The notes below the pieces were generated by a model. The model did no database searches. It saw only the letters and a list, made by a program, of their open reading frames with translations, and was not told where the DNA came from. Both the position numbers and the translations under genes were made by a program. From NCBI GenBank assembly GCA_938007965.1, contig CALLMH010000045.1, positions 22,445-86,444 of the forward strand: a DNA stretch of 64,000 nucleotides, in the 5' to 3' direction. The DNA is from an uncultured Saprospiraceae bacterium (lineage in GTDB: Bacteria; Bacteroidota; Bacteroidia; Chitinophagales; Saprospiraceae). This document shows, one piece after another, positions 28,295 to 37,684 of this stretch (positions are counted from its first letter, which is position 1; each line of letters begins with the position of its first letter).

Positions 28295-31045
28295 ATGCTC
28301 AAAATGAAATACCATGCTTTCTTTTTTTACAATTTACTTATAATTTGTTTATATACAAATATAGGTGTCGCACAAAGTCAAGTCACTAATCTAATAACAG
28401 AATACCAAATAAATCCCATAGGTATAGAGGTAATGAAACCAAGATTTAGTTGGCAAATTTTATCTGACCAAAATAATGTTAAACAAACAGCGTATGAAGT
28501 TAGAGTTGCCTCGACCAAGGCACATTTGACGGTAGAAAGAAAATTGCTTTGGTCTTCTAAAAAGACCAAAAGCGACCAATCTGTAAATGTTGAATATCAA
28601 GGTCCTACACTTGCTTCTATGCAGCGTGCTTATTGGCAAGTTAGAATTTGGGATCAGAATAATCAAGTTTCTGAATGGAGTGAGGTGTCATTCTGGGAAA
28701 TGGGCATTTTAAAAACAGAAGAATGGGGTGCTCATTGGATCACTAAGACGGATGATATTCAAGAAGAGGAATCTCTGCCAGCTCACTATTACCGAAAAGA
28801 ATTTACAAGTATAAAAAAAGTAGAACGTGCAAGAGTGTATGTTACGTCATTAGGTTTATATCAATTGTTCCTAAATGGAAAAAAAGTGGGAGATGACCTT
28901 TTTACACCAGGCTACACCAGTTATCACAAACGATTGCAGTATCAGACCTATGAGGTGACCGATATGCTTGAAAAGAACAACGCTATAGGTGCTATCGTAG
29001 GTGATGGTTGGTATCGTGGTTTTTTGGGTTGGAAAGGTAAGCGCAGTTACTATGGAAAACAATTGGGTCTCTTAGTTCAGTTAGAAATAGAATATACGGA
29101 CGGCACTAAAGAAACCATAACGACTGATAGCAATTGGAAAACTGGATATGGACCTATATTAAAATCCGATATTTATAATGGAGAGATATATGATGCTCGA
29201 TTAGCAATGAAAGATTGGTCAACTTATGGATTTGATGATGCCGAATGGTCTAATGCGAGTCTTTTAGATTATCCAAAAGATCATCTAGTGTCCTCTCCTA
29301 GTCCTCCCGTAAAAGCAATAGAAACTATCGAGCCTATAGCACTAATCACCACACCCAAAGGAGAGACAGTATTAGACCTCGGGCAGAATATAGTAGGCTG
29401 GGCTCGGATGAAAGTCAAAGGAGAAAAAGGGCATAAAGTAGTTTTGAAATTTGCAGAAGTATTAGATAAGGATGGTAATTTTTTTACCACTAATTTACGA
29501 GCTGCTGAAGCAACTGACACCTACACTTTAATGGGGGAAGGGGAAGAAGTATTCGAACCACATTTTACTTTTCATGGATTTAGATATGTGAAGGTGGAAA
29601 ATTACCCGGGACCGATTACAAAAGAAGATATAACAGGTGTGGTCATTCACTCGGACATAAAACCCACGGGGACTTTTTCTTGCTCTGATACTTTGATCAA
29701 TCAACTGCAAAGTAATATTCAATGGAGTCAGAAAGATAATTTCTTGGATATACCTACGGATTGTCCTCAACGGGATGAGCGAGTAGGCTGGACAGGAGAT
29801 GCTCAAGTTTTTAGTCCAACTGCCGCTTTTAATTTTGATGTTGCAGGTTTTTTTACCAAATGGTTAAGAGATTTAGACGCAGATCAAATGCCCAATGGCG
29901 CTGTACCCAATGTGATACCCGATATGCTCGAAGGAGAGCGTGGTATCATATCTAAAGGCGGAGCTACAGGTTGGGCAGATGCTGCCGTAATTGTCCCATG
30001 GACGGTATACCAAGCTTATGGTGATAAGCGTATATTGACAGATCAGTATGCTAGCATGAAAGCATGGGTTGATTTTATGAAAAAAAAATCTGGAGAAGAT
30101 TATTTATGGAATACGCCCCGTTATTGGCATTGGGGAGACTGGTTGGCTTTTAATACAGACAAGCCAGACTATGCAGGTTCGGTAACAGAGAAAGATTTGA
30201 TCGCGACGGCTTACTTTTATCATTCTACAAATTTATTGAGAAAAAGCGCTTTGATTATTGGAAAGAAAGAAGATGCAGCCGCCTATGAAGAGTTAGCCCA
30301 AAATATCAAATCGGCTTTTGCCAATGAGTATATCACTCCTAATGGTCGGCTAGTTTCCCATACGCAAACTGCTTATGCTTTAGCGCTTAGTTTTGACTTG
30401 ATTCCAACTGAATTAATAGATAAATCTGCACAGTATTTTGCAGCAGATGTCAAAAGATTTGGGCACTTGACTACAGGTTTTCTTGGCACGCCTCTTCTTT
30501 GCAGTACCTTGTCAAAAATAGGTAGAGATGATTTGGCGTTCATGCTTATAAATCGCAAGGAGTATCCATCCTGGCTATATCCCGTTACTCAAGGGGCGAC
30601 CACTATATGGGAGCGTTGGGATACTCAAAAGCCAGATGGTACGATTATCGAAGGGATGAATAGTTTCAATCACTATGCATACGGTGCGATAGGAGAGTGG
30701 CTATATAGCTATGTGGCTGGACTGAGTATCGACCCACAACACCCAGGCTACAAACATATTATTTTTAGACCTCATCCCGGCGGAGGTCTTACTCATGCAA
30801 ATGCTGAGTATCTATCCCAATATGGCTTGGTGAAATCTGCTTGGGAAATTAAGAGTGGTTACTTTAATTATACCATAGAGATTCCTGCCAATACAATGGG
30901 CACCATTATTTTACCCAATGCACAATTATCCGAAGTAACTCTAAATTCATCTGAAATTGTTAAATCAAAGGATGTCCAACAAGTAGATAATCAAGTGGTT
31001 TTGGAATTGGGTTCTGGAAAGTATCATTTGAGATGTCCTATGTAG
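28295..31045 (+). CDS. GH78-family alpha-L-rhamnosidase
   Basis: Predicted exported rhamnosidase of 916 residues. The start at 28295 (or 28304) is chosen because the longer frame from 28244 begins inside the operator/promoter, and because a signal peptide (YHAFFFYNLLIICLYTNIGVAQS) follows directly. Domains: N-terminal sandwich with a FN3-like start (ITEYQINPIGIEVMKPRFSW), Bac_rhamnosid N (YVTSLGLYQLFLNGKKVGDDLFTPGYTSY), the (alpha/alpha)6 catalytic barrel with DCPQRDERVGWTGD (from D489, carrying the conserved acidic residues) and QGATTIWERWD (Glu773), and a C-terminal sandwich. It is first in an operon with the TIM-barrel isomerase 36 bp downstream. Confidence 0.94.
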   Translation: MLKMKYHAFFFYNLLIICLYTNIGVAQSQVTNLITEYQINPIGIEVMKPRFSWQILSDQNNVKQTAYEVRVASTKAHLTVERKLLWSSKKTKSDQSVNVEYQGPTLASMQRAYWQVRIWDQNNQVSEWSEVSFWEMGILKTEEWGAHWITKTDDIQEEESLPAHYYRKEFTSIKKVERARVYVTSLGLYQLFLNGKKVGDDLFTPGYTSYHKRLQYQTYEVTDMLEKNNAIGAIVGDGWYRGFLGWKGKRSYYGKQLGLLVQLEIEYTDGTKETITTDSNWKTGYGPILKSDIYNGEIYDARLAMKDWSTYGFDDAEWSNASLLDYPKDHLVSSPSPPVKAIETIEPIALITTPKGETVLDLGQNIVGWARMKVKGEKGHKVVLKFAEVLDKDGNFFTTNLRAAEATDTYTLMGEGEEVFEPHFTFHGFRYVKVENYPGPITKEDITGVVIHSDIKPTGTFSCSDTLINQLQSNIQWSQKDNFLDIPTDCPQRDERVGWTGDAQVFSPTAAFNFDVAGFFTKWLRDLDADQMPNGAVPNVIPDMLEGERGIISKGGATGWADAAVIVPWTVYQAYGDKRILTDQYASMKAWVDFMKKKSGEDYLWNTPRYWHWGDWLAFNTDKPDYAGSVTEKDLIATAYFYHSTNLLRKSALIIGKKEDAAAYEELAQNIKSAFANEYITPNGRLVSHTQTAYALALSFDLIPTELIDKSAQYFAADVKRFGHLTTGFLGTPLLCSTLSKIGRDDLAFMLINRKEYPSWLYPVTQGATTIWERWDTQKPDGTIIEGMNSFNHYAYGAIGEWLYSYVAGLSIDPQHPGYKHIIFRPHPGGGLTHANAEYLSQYGLVKSAWEIKSGYFNYTIEIPANTMGTIILPNAQLSEVTLNSSEIVKSKDVQQVDNQVVLELGSGKYHLRCPM

Positions 31046-31081
31046 AATGAAGTATTTTAAATACTGAAAAAAATTATTGAA

Positions 31082-31987
31082 ATGGATAATAAAAGAAGAA
31101 ATGTATTGAAAAGCCTAGCGCTTGCACCAGGTCTCTTGGGTGCTTCTAGCTTTTTCGCTCGTCCAAGAATGTCAACTTCTGTCTCGACGCGAGTACAATA
31201 TAGTATAAATGCCTTCACATTCAATTCCATGCTCGCAAGTGGAGAAATGACACTTGTCGATATGATGGAGTTTGCCTCTTCTCTTGGTCTAAATGCAGTT
31301 GATTTAACGGGCTATTATTTTTCTGAGTACCCAAATGTGCCAGATAACAAAACATTATTTCAGTTGAAAAAGAAAGCACTACAATTGGGATTAAATATTT
31401 CGTGGACAGGTGTTAGAAATAACTTCGTCAAACCTGATAAAGCTTCTAGAGATTCTGATATTAAAATGATAAAAGATTGGTTGGATGTATCCTCAACACT
31501 TGGTGCTTCTATTATGCGGATCTTTGCAGGAAAGGGAAAATACGGACTATATAGCAAAGAAGAGGTTAAAGAATGGATGGTATCTGATTTTCAAGAATGT
31601 GCGAGGTATGCTGAGGAAGTAGGTGTGATGATCGGTATGCAACACCACAATGATTTTCTATATGAAGCTGATGAAATCATTGATATATTAAAAAGGGTTA
31701 ATTCTGATTGGTTTGGATTGAATCTAGATATAGGAAGTCTAAGAAAAGGAGATCCTTACAAAGAAATTCAAAAATTGGCTCCCTTTGCTAATTACTGGTT
31801 TATCAAAGAACTGGTTTATGTGGATGGAGTTGCAGAACCTGTGAATATGAGGAAGATTGCCAACATACTGAAGGAATCAGATTACACGGGTTATATTTCT
31901 TTCGAAAGTCTTAGCGATGGTGACCCAAAAGAAATCGTAACCTCTATGTTCTATGATTTTAAAACAGAATATGAAAAATTATCATGA
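31082..31987 (+). CDS. Tat-exported sugar isomerase/epimerase-like TIM-barrel protein
   Basis: The 301-residue protein starts with a twin-arginine signal (KRRNVLK then a hydrophobic stretch ending about residue 26). The rest is an AP endonuclease 2/xylose isomerase-like TIM barrel. Putative metal ligands sit in MIGMQHHNDF, LNLDIGS and ISFESL. In Bacteroidota such proteins often accompany Gfo/Idh oxidoreductases and DUF1080 hydrolases in 3-keto-glycoside processing, acting as isomerase, dehydratase or lyase. It follows GH78 by 36 bp and precedes the next operator at 32061, so it belongs to the GH78 transcript. The specific reaction is unknown. Confidence 0.85.
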   Translation: MDNKRRNVLKSLALAPGLLGASSFFARPRMSTSVSTRVQYSINAFTFNSMLASGEMTLVDMMEFASSLGLNAVDLTGYYFSEYPNVPDNKTLFQLKKKALQLGLNISWTGVRNNFVKPDKASRDSDIKMIKDWLDVSSTLGASIMRIFAGKGKYGLYSKEEVKEWMVSDFQECARYAEEVGVMIGMQHHNDFLYEADEIIDILKRVNSDWFGLNLDIGSLRKGDPYKEIQKLAPFANYWFIKELVYVDGVAEPVNMRKIANILKESDYTGYISFESLSDGDPKEIVTSMFYDFKTEYEKLS

Positions 31988-32060
31988 TGAAAGTATGTTT
32001 TTGATAATTCCTGCAATTATGGATGCAGGAAAACCCATCTTATGTTTAGAAGCACCATAG

Positions 32061-32097
32061 TACAGGATGGAGAAAAGTAAATACCTTTTTATTTTGA
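32061..32097 (+). promoter_or_regulatory. Locus operator and promoter of the 3-keto-glycoside module
   Basis: TACAGGAT at 32061-32068 is preceded by CACCATAG, similar to the arms at 7986 and 37685. A loose -7-like octamer TATTTTGA at 32090-32097 follows after 23 bp. It precedes a four-gene run (32133-37604) and sits 36 bp before the first start codon. Confidence 0.62.
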
Positions 32098-32132
32098 GGA
32101 AATTTTTATAACAGATTTTACTAAAATAGCTT

Positions 32133-33512
32133 ATGTACTCAAAAAATAATTACAAAAAACATTTGATAAAACTATTTGCATTACTCGTTTTGTTTTCGGG
32201 GTGTCAGGGTGTAAATAATAAAGATAAATCATGGGAGAAAATATTTGACGGCAAGAGTCTTAAGGGTTGGTCGATAAAAGGAGGAGAAGCTACCTACGAC
32301 GTCAAAGACGGTATTATTACAGGCACTACTGTTGCTAATACGCCCAACACTTTCCTTACAACAGATAAGATGTATGGAGATTTTATACTTGAACTAGACT
32401 ATCTGGTAGATCCATCTATGAATTCTGGAATTCAAATCAGGAGCAATAGTTTTCCTCATTATCAAGATGGTAGAGTGCATGGTTATCAAGTAGAAATAGA
32501 CCCCTCGAAGCGGGCGTGGAGTTGCGGCATTTATGATGAAGGAAGGCGAAAATGGTTGGCTACATTAGAAGACAATCCCAAAGCACAAAAAGCTTTCAAA
32601 CAGAATGAATGGAATTCCTATCGCATAGAAGCTATTGGTGACACGATCAAAACATGGATTAATGGCATGCCTGCTGCACATTTGATAGATGAAATGACGG
32701 CTTCAGGATTCATAGGGTTACAGGTGCACAGTATTAAAAAAGCGGATAAAGCAGGTACACAAATCAAATGGAGAAATATTCGGATTATGACTGAAAATCT
32801 TGCCGACCATACGATGAAAACTCCGCTGATACCTATAGTTACAAAAAATAAATTAACACAAGACGAAGCAAAAAAAGGATGGAAACTACTCTGGGATGGA
32901 GAGACAACTAATGGCTGGAGAGGTGCGAAATTAACTACTTTTCCAAATGATGGCTGGGTGATTGAAAACGGGGAATTAAGCGTGTTGGAAAATGGAGGAG
33001 AAGAATCAGCCGCAGGCGGTGATATTGTTACGAATGAAGAATATGAAGATTTTGAACTCAAGCTTGAATTCAAAATAACTGAGGGAGCCAACAGTGGTAT
33101 AAAATACTATGTAGATACTGAAATCAATAAAGGGCCTGGCTCTTCTATCGGTTTGGAATATCAAATATTGGATGATGCACGTCATAAAGATGCTAAACTT
33201 GGTAGCCATGAAGGCAGCAGAACATTGGCTTCTCTCTATGACTTGATCAAAGCGGATCCAGATAAGTTTGTCAATGATATTGGAGAATGGAATACAGCTT
33301 ATATAAAATCAAAAGACAATCAGGTAGAGCACTGGCTCAATGGACAAAAGGTTTTATCCTATGAGCGAAAAGGAGATGAGTTTTTAAAACTAGTAAGCGA
33401 AAGTAAATATGCCAAATGGCCAAATTTTGGCACTTTAAGTAAAGGACAAATATTACTACAAGACCACGGCAATAAGGTTTCTTTTAAAAATATCAAAATT
33501 AGAACCCTTTAA
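32133..33512 (+). CDS. Two-domain 3-keto-disaccharide hydrolase (DUF1080) lipoprotein
   Basis: The 459-residue lipoprotein (Cys24, FSGC) has two tandem DUF1080 domains. The first is at about residues 33-228 (KIFDGKSLKGWSI, NSGIQIRSN, HGYQVEIDPSKRAW, WNSYRIEAIGDTIKTWING). The second is at about 247-458 (LLWDGETTNGWRG, NSGIKYYVD, GLEYQILDDARHKD, VEHWLNGQKVLSYERK). DUF1080 members have been shown to cleave 3-keto-glycosides in Bacteroides. The concanavalin-like fold binds the oxidised disaccharide. It is followed at 41 bp by a Tat-exported Gfo/Idh enzyme, which would supply the 3-keto sugar. The duplicated domain may allow two substrates or aid binding. Confidence 0.88.
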   Translation: MYSKNNYKKHLIKLFALLVLFSGCQGVNNKDKSWEKIFDGKSLKGWSIKGGEATYDVKDGIITGTTVANTPNTFLTTDKMYGDFILELDYLVDPSMNSGIQIRSNSFPHYQDGRVHGYQVEIDPSKRAWSCGIYDEGRRKWLATLEDNPKAQKAFKQNEWNSYRIEAIGDTIKTWINGMPAAHLIDEMTASGFIGLQVHSIKKADKAGTQIKWRNIRIMTENLADHTMKTPLIPIVTKNKLTQDEAKKGWKLLWDGETTNGWRGAKLTTFPNDGWVIENGELSVLENGGEESAAGGDIVTNEEYEDFELKLEFKITEGANSGIKYYVDTEINKGPGSSIGLEYQILDDARHKDAKLGSHEGSRTLASLYDLIKADPDKFVNDIGEWNTAYIKSKDNQVEHWLNGQKVLSYERKGDEFLKLVSESKYAKWPNFGTLSKGQILLQDHGNKVSFKNIKIRTL

Positions 33513-33553
33513 ACGAACAGGCCTACAATCATCAAATCTTTAAAAGAACAAGA

Positions 33554-34888
33554 ATGAAATCAAGAAGAAATTTTATCAAAATGGTAGGGTCTACCGCTGC
33601 AGTAGTCACCTTAGAAAGCTTATCTTTCCCTCAGAGAGGATATGCGAATATCCTAGGTGCTAACGATCGAATAAATATTGCTGTTATAGGAGTAAGAAGT
33701 AGAGCAAAAGCATTGACAAAAGCGATTGCAAAATATCCAAATACAAAAATTATTTATACTTGTGATGTTGATGACAGCATTATCGAGAAGAATAATGTAT
33801 TCTGTCAAAAGACGCTTGGATATGTCCCGAAAGTCGAAAAAGATTTCCGTAAGGTTTTAGAAGATAAGGATGTAGATGCTGTATTTATTGCAACGCCAGA
33901 ACATTGGCATACCCCGATGAGTATCATGGCATTGCAGGCGGGAAAACATGTCTATGTAGAAAAGCCGTGCAGTCATAATCCTCACGAAAATGAACTGCTG
34001 GTAAAGGCGCAAAAGAGGTATGGTAAGAAGGTGCAAATGGGCAATCAACAGCGTTCTGCGGCTACCTCTATATTAGCAGTGAAGGAAATCAAAGAAGGAA
34101 TTATAGGCGAAGTATATAAGGGTGAAGCTTACTATTCAAACAATAGAAAAAGTATAGGTATCGGAAAAGAAGCACCTATACCGAAAGGGTTAGACTGGGA
34201 ACTATGGCAAGGTCCAGCCCCACGCAAAACTTATAAAGACAATATTCATCCTTATAACTGGCACTGGTTCAAAAATTGGGGAACTGGAGAGATACACAAT
34301 AATGGTACCCACGAAATTGATGTTTGCCGTTGGGCTATGGGGTTAGACTTACCTGAGAGCGTAACCTCATTTGGAGGGAAGTTTACATATCAGGATGATT
34401 GGGAATTTCCCGATAATCAGCAAGTTACTTTCAACTATAAAGACGATAAATTTATCACATGGACAGGTCATAGCCGAGGGGTCATCAAGCCAGATCAGCC
34501 AGGCAGAGGAGCGACTATCTACGGCAGCAAAGGTATAATCACCTTAAGTCGAAATGCCTATGAGCTATATGGTTTGGGAGGTAAGTTGATAAAAAAAGAA
34601 TTGGAAGAAAATCAAAGCGCAACTACTGATTTAGTAGGTGGAGGCGGATTAGATGTCAATCACATTGCTAATTTCCTGGATGCTGTCAAAAAGGATATCC
34701 AACAAAATTCTCCAATTGAAGATGCAAGTATAAGTACGATGCTATGTCACTTAGGAAATATTGCACAAGATGTGGGTAGGACTATTCATATAGATAATAA
34801 AACAGGTCGCATATCTGATGACGCAGAGGCCATGACACATTGGAAAAGAGAGTATGAGAAGGGTTGGGAATCCGAATTTTCTGGATAA
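33554..34888 (+). CDS. Tat-exported Gfo/Idh/MocA oxidoreductase
   Basis: The 444-residue protein has a twin-arginine signal (SRRNFIK, then a hydrophobic run to about residue 30). The Rossmann domain starts at about 39 (INIAVIGVRSRAKAL) and includes the motif VYVEKPCSHNP, the family's E-K-P site. The substrate domain contains HPYNWHWFKNWGTGEIHNNGTHEIDVCRWAMG. Tat export of the folded protein with bound cofactor is known for glucose-fructose oxidoreductase relatives. With the DUF1080 lipoprotein upstream and the Tat-exported TIM barrel, it suggests periplasmic oxidation of a glycoside, probably at C3. The substrate is unknown. Confidence 0.9.
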   Translation: MKSRRNFIKMVGSTAAVVTLESLSFPQRGYANILGANDRINIAVIGVRSRAKALTKAIAKYPNTKIIYTCDVDDSIIEKNNVFCQKTLGYVPKVEKDFRKVLEDKDVDAVFIATPEHWHTPMSIMALQAGKHVYVEKPCSHNPHENELLVKAQKRYGKKVQMGNQQRSAATSILAVKEIKEGIIGEVYKGEAYYSNNRKSIGIGKEAPIPKGLDWELWQGPAPRKTYKDNIHPYNWHWFKNWGTGEIHNNGTHEIDVCRWAMGLDLPESVTSFGGKFTYQDDWEFPDNQQVTFNYKDDKFITWTGHSRGVIKPDQPGRGATIYGSKGIITLSRNAYELYGLGGKLIKKELEENQSATTDLVGGGGLDVNHIANFLDAVKKDIQQNSPIEDASISTMLCHLGNIAQDVGRTIHIDNKTGRISDDAEAMTHWKREYEKGWESEFSG

Positions 34889-34955
34889 TATCATTGACTC
34901 AGTTATTTACTAATTGAAATTTAGAGATATACAAATAATCCAGAAAACTCAAGTC

Positions 34956-35624
34956 ATGAATTTTAAAATATTATGTGTAGCCCTATCTCTTTTCACCTTT
35001 AAGAATTGTGATACGAAAAAGAATGATTTCTTTGAAGAGAAGGATGGCTTTATTGCTGTAGAGGCAGAAGATTTTCATAGTCAAGAATTGGATGAAATTA
35101 GAAAATGGTATCGAGTAGATGAAGAGCATACGCCTAATGTCCAACCAGATATAGACGGAAATCATGCCGCATCAGCAAGTGGAAAATCATACCTAGAAAT
35201 ATTGCCAGATACCAGAACAAATCACGATGAAGAATTGGTGAGAGGAGAGAATTTCTCCAACATGCCAGGAAAATTAGGCATCCTCAATTATAAAGTAAAA
35301 TTTAATAATTCAGGTAAGTATTATGTCTGGGTAAGGTGTCACGCAACAGGAACAGAGGATAATGGTATACATGTAGGATTGAATGGGGAATGGGTAGAGA
35401 GTGGACGCAGGATACAATGGTGTAATAGTCAGAACAAATGGACTTGGGATAGTAAGCAAAGAACCAAAGAAGAACACTGTGGTATAGAAAAGCAAATTTA
35501 CCTAGAAATCCCCAAAGCGGGTGTACATACCATCTCATTTTCAATGCGAGAGGATGGTTTTGAATTTGATAAGTGGATAATGAGTAAGGAATATAATATT
35601 TCAGAAAGAATAGAAAATCCTTAA
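34956..35624 (+). CDS. Small lectin/CBM-like lipoprotein
   Basis: The 222-residue product from the ATG at 34956. An upstream TTG at 34914 would only add 14 residues ahead of a lipoprotein-like signal (MNFKILCVALSLFTFKNC), so the ATG is preferred. The body begins FIAVEAEDFHSQ and continues with SYLEILPDTR, KLGILNYKVKFNNSGKYYVWVRC, HVGLNGEW and HTISFSMREDGFEFDKWIMS. This resembles the C-terminal carbohydrate-binding sandwich seen after GH115 catalytic domains (gylcosyl hydrolase 115 C-terminal type). It probably binds a sugar chain in the periplasm or at the surface. It sits between the Gfo/Idh gene and the toroid protein in the same run. Confidence 0.72.
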   Translation: MNFKILCVALSLFTFKNCDTKKNDFFEEKDGFIAVEAEDFHSQELDEIRKWYRVDEEHTPNVQPDIDGNHAASASGKSYLEILPDTRTNHDEELVRGENFSNMPGKLGILNYKVKFNNSGKYYVWVRCHATGTEDNGIHVGLNGEWVESGRRIQWCNSQNKWTWDSKQRTKEEHCGIEKQIYLEIPKAGVHTISFSMREDGFEFDKWIMSKEYNISERIENP

Positions 35625-35687
35625 TATAGCTCTAATGCACTTAGCTATAATTTTGAATTAATGTGCTCATAGCATAAAAATAACCAC

Positions 35688-37604
35688 ATGGAACGAAGAC
35701 ATTTTCTACAATCAAGTACCGCTGCTAGTTTAGGATTGTTATTTCCGTTTATGGGCTGTCAGCAAGTATCTACTGAATCAGCTACTGAGCAAACGGTTTA
35801 TCAAGAATTAGTATATTCACTATTAAAAGATTGGTGTGATGCCATGCTAAAATTGCAAATTAATAGGCCCGAAGACGACGAAGTTCATGGTGCATTAGAC
35901 TGTCCAGCATGTAATAAAATTCACGGGCGATGTATGGATGCCGTATACCCATTTATGTACATGGCTGAGAAAACAGGTGATTCAAAGTATATGAACGCAG
36001 CGATAGACGTGATGGAATGGTCAAAAAATGTGACGAGACCTGATGGTAGCTGGACGGTAATTCCAAATCCAAAATCATGGAGAGGTATTTCGGTATTTGG
36101 GGCCATAGCATTGGGAGAAGCACTACATTATCATGGACAAATCTTGCCAGCTGATATCAAGGAAAAATGGATGGATAGATTATCCAGAGTAGGAGACTAT
36201 TTATACAAGAACTTTGATATGACTTTTACAAATATCAATTATGGCTTTACTGTGGTATATGCATTAAATCTATTGGGCAGGATATTAGAAAACGAAACAT
36301 ATCTTACTAGAAGTAGAACACTCGCTAAAGAGATTAAAAATTGGTTTACGACACCACATCATTTACTTTATGGAGAAGCAAAACCAAGTAATAAAAAAAG
36401 TGATAAAGGACTTTTTGGCGTAGACTTAGGATATAATGTAGAGGAATCATTAAACGGCGTGGTGCAGTATGCGCTTATAGAGAAAGATGAAGAGCTACTT
36501 CAGTTATTGACGAAAGTCCTTGAAGGGCATTTGAATTTCATGTTACCAGATGGAGGCTGGGATAATAGTTGGGGGACACGACAATACAAGTGGAGCTATT
36601 GGGGTAGTCGTACTACCGATGGCTGCCAGATTGCTTTTGGTATGATGGCGGATAGAAATCCTGCATTCGGAACAGCCGCCTATCTGAGTACAGAATTATT
36701 AGCGCGCTGTACATCCGATGGTCTTATCCATGGAGGATTACATTATCAGACCCATGGTGTCAAACCTTGCGTGCATCATACATTTACCCATGCTAAACCA
36801 TTGACTACATTACTGCATGAGTACGACCGAACAGCTAAAATCAATAAGAACGCCACTTTGCCGATAGTCGACGCGGATGGTATTCAGCATTTTCCAGAGA
36901 TAGACGTGTGGCTGGCAGCCAAGGGGGATTTTAGAGCTACTATTTCGACATATGATTTTATTTACAAAGAAAAAGCACAACAGGGGAGTGGCGGCTCCAT
37001 ATGTGTACTATATCATATGAAGGTAGGGCCTTTATTTACCGCGAGTATGGCTAAATATTTATTAGTAGAAAAAAATAATCAGCAACCCAATCCAGGCGAA
37101 GAAGAGGTAGTGCTGACACCACGGATAGAAATGTTCGAGGATGGAGAATGGTACACTAATATCTATGATCTGAAAGCAATGGTCGAAACCGAAGAGGATG
37201 AAAAGTCTTGCCATTTTAAGGTGGATGCTAGTTTGGTCAATGAAAACAGGCAATCACCGAATGGAGAAAACTCAAAGTATCAGTTTGATTATTTATTGGA
37301 TGCCGAAAAAGTAGAAATCAGAGCTCAACAAAGAAATGCAGCTAAAAAGGTATCAACTGCGAGATTAGTCTTACCAATAATCTCTCCTACAGGTGAACCA
37401 GTCAAGCAAATATCTCCCAATCGGATTGAAATCAGTAAACCAGGAGGGTTGCTGATCGTGGAGGCCAATGTGTCATTACAAATAAAAGAAATGGAAAAAG
37501 AGCGTGCATTTAATATGGTGCCAGGAGTAGAAGCGGTACCAATTTTTGCATCTTTTGAAAATATTAAAGTAGATGAAATAATATGCACGATAAGGGTTGT
37601 ATAG
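35688..37604 (+). CDS. Uncharacterised Tat-lipoprotein with (alpha/alpha)-toroid-like and sandwich domains
   Basis: 638 residues. The N-terminus is a twin-arginine signal (RRHFLQ) ending in a lipobox Cys24 (FMGC). Residues about 40-400 look like an alpha/alpha-barrel, with recurring amphipathic helices and motifs DCPACNKIHGRCMDAVYPFM, DGSWTVIPNPKSWRGI, NINYGFTVVYALNLLGR, DGGWDNSWGTRQYKWSYWGS and GGLHYQTHGVKPCVHHTFTHA. Residues about 410-638 are beta-rich. This two-part build is shared by many polysaccharide lyases and some glycosidases, and the Tyr/His/Trp-rich motifs resemble active sites. I do not recognise the family. A lyase or uronic-acid hydrolase would fill the gap left by the absence of a visible GH88/GH105 in this locus. 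Confident as a gene, not as a function. Confidence 0.7.
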   Translation: MERRHFLQSSTAASLGLLFPFMGCQQVSTESATEQTVYQELVYSLLKDWCDAMLKLQINRPEDDEVHGALDCPACNKIHGRCMDAVYPFMYMAEKTGDSKYMNAAIDVMEWSKNVTRPDGSWTVIPNPKSWRGISVFGAIALGEALHYHGQILPADIKEKWMDRLSRVGDYLYKNFDMTFTNINYGFTVVYALNLLGRILENETYLTRSRTLAKEIKNWFTTPHHLLYGEAKPSNKKSDKGLFGVDLGYNVEESLNGVVQYALIEKDEELLQLLTKVLEGHLNFMLPDGGWDNSWGTRQYKWSYWGSRTTDGCQIAFGMMADRNPAFGTAAYLSTELLARCTSDGLIHGGLHYQTHGVKPCVHHTFTHAKPLTTLLHEYDRTAKINKNATLPIVDADGIQHFPEIDVWLAAKGDFRATISTYDFIYKEKAQQGSGGSICVLYHMKVGPLFTASMAKYLLVEKNNQQPNPGEEEVVLTPRIEMFEDGEWYTNIYDLKAMVETEEDEKSCHFKVDASLVNENRQSPNGENSKYQFDYLLDAEKVEIRAQQRNAAKKVSTARLVLPIISPTGEPVKQISPNRIEISKPGGLLIVEANVSLQIKEMEKERAFNMVPGVEAVPIFASFENIKVDEIICTIRVV

Positions 37605-37684
37605 ATTGATTGAGTAGGTCTATATTTTGATACAATTCCATTTATTTTTTCAACATTGACAATATGATTCTTAAAACCATACAG

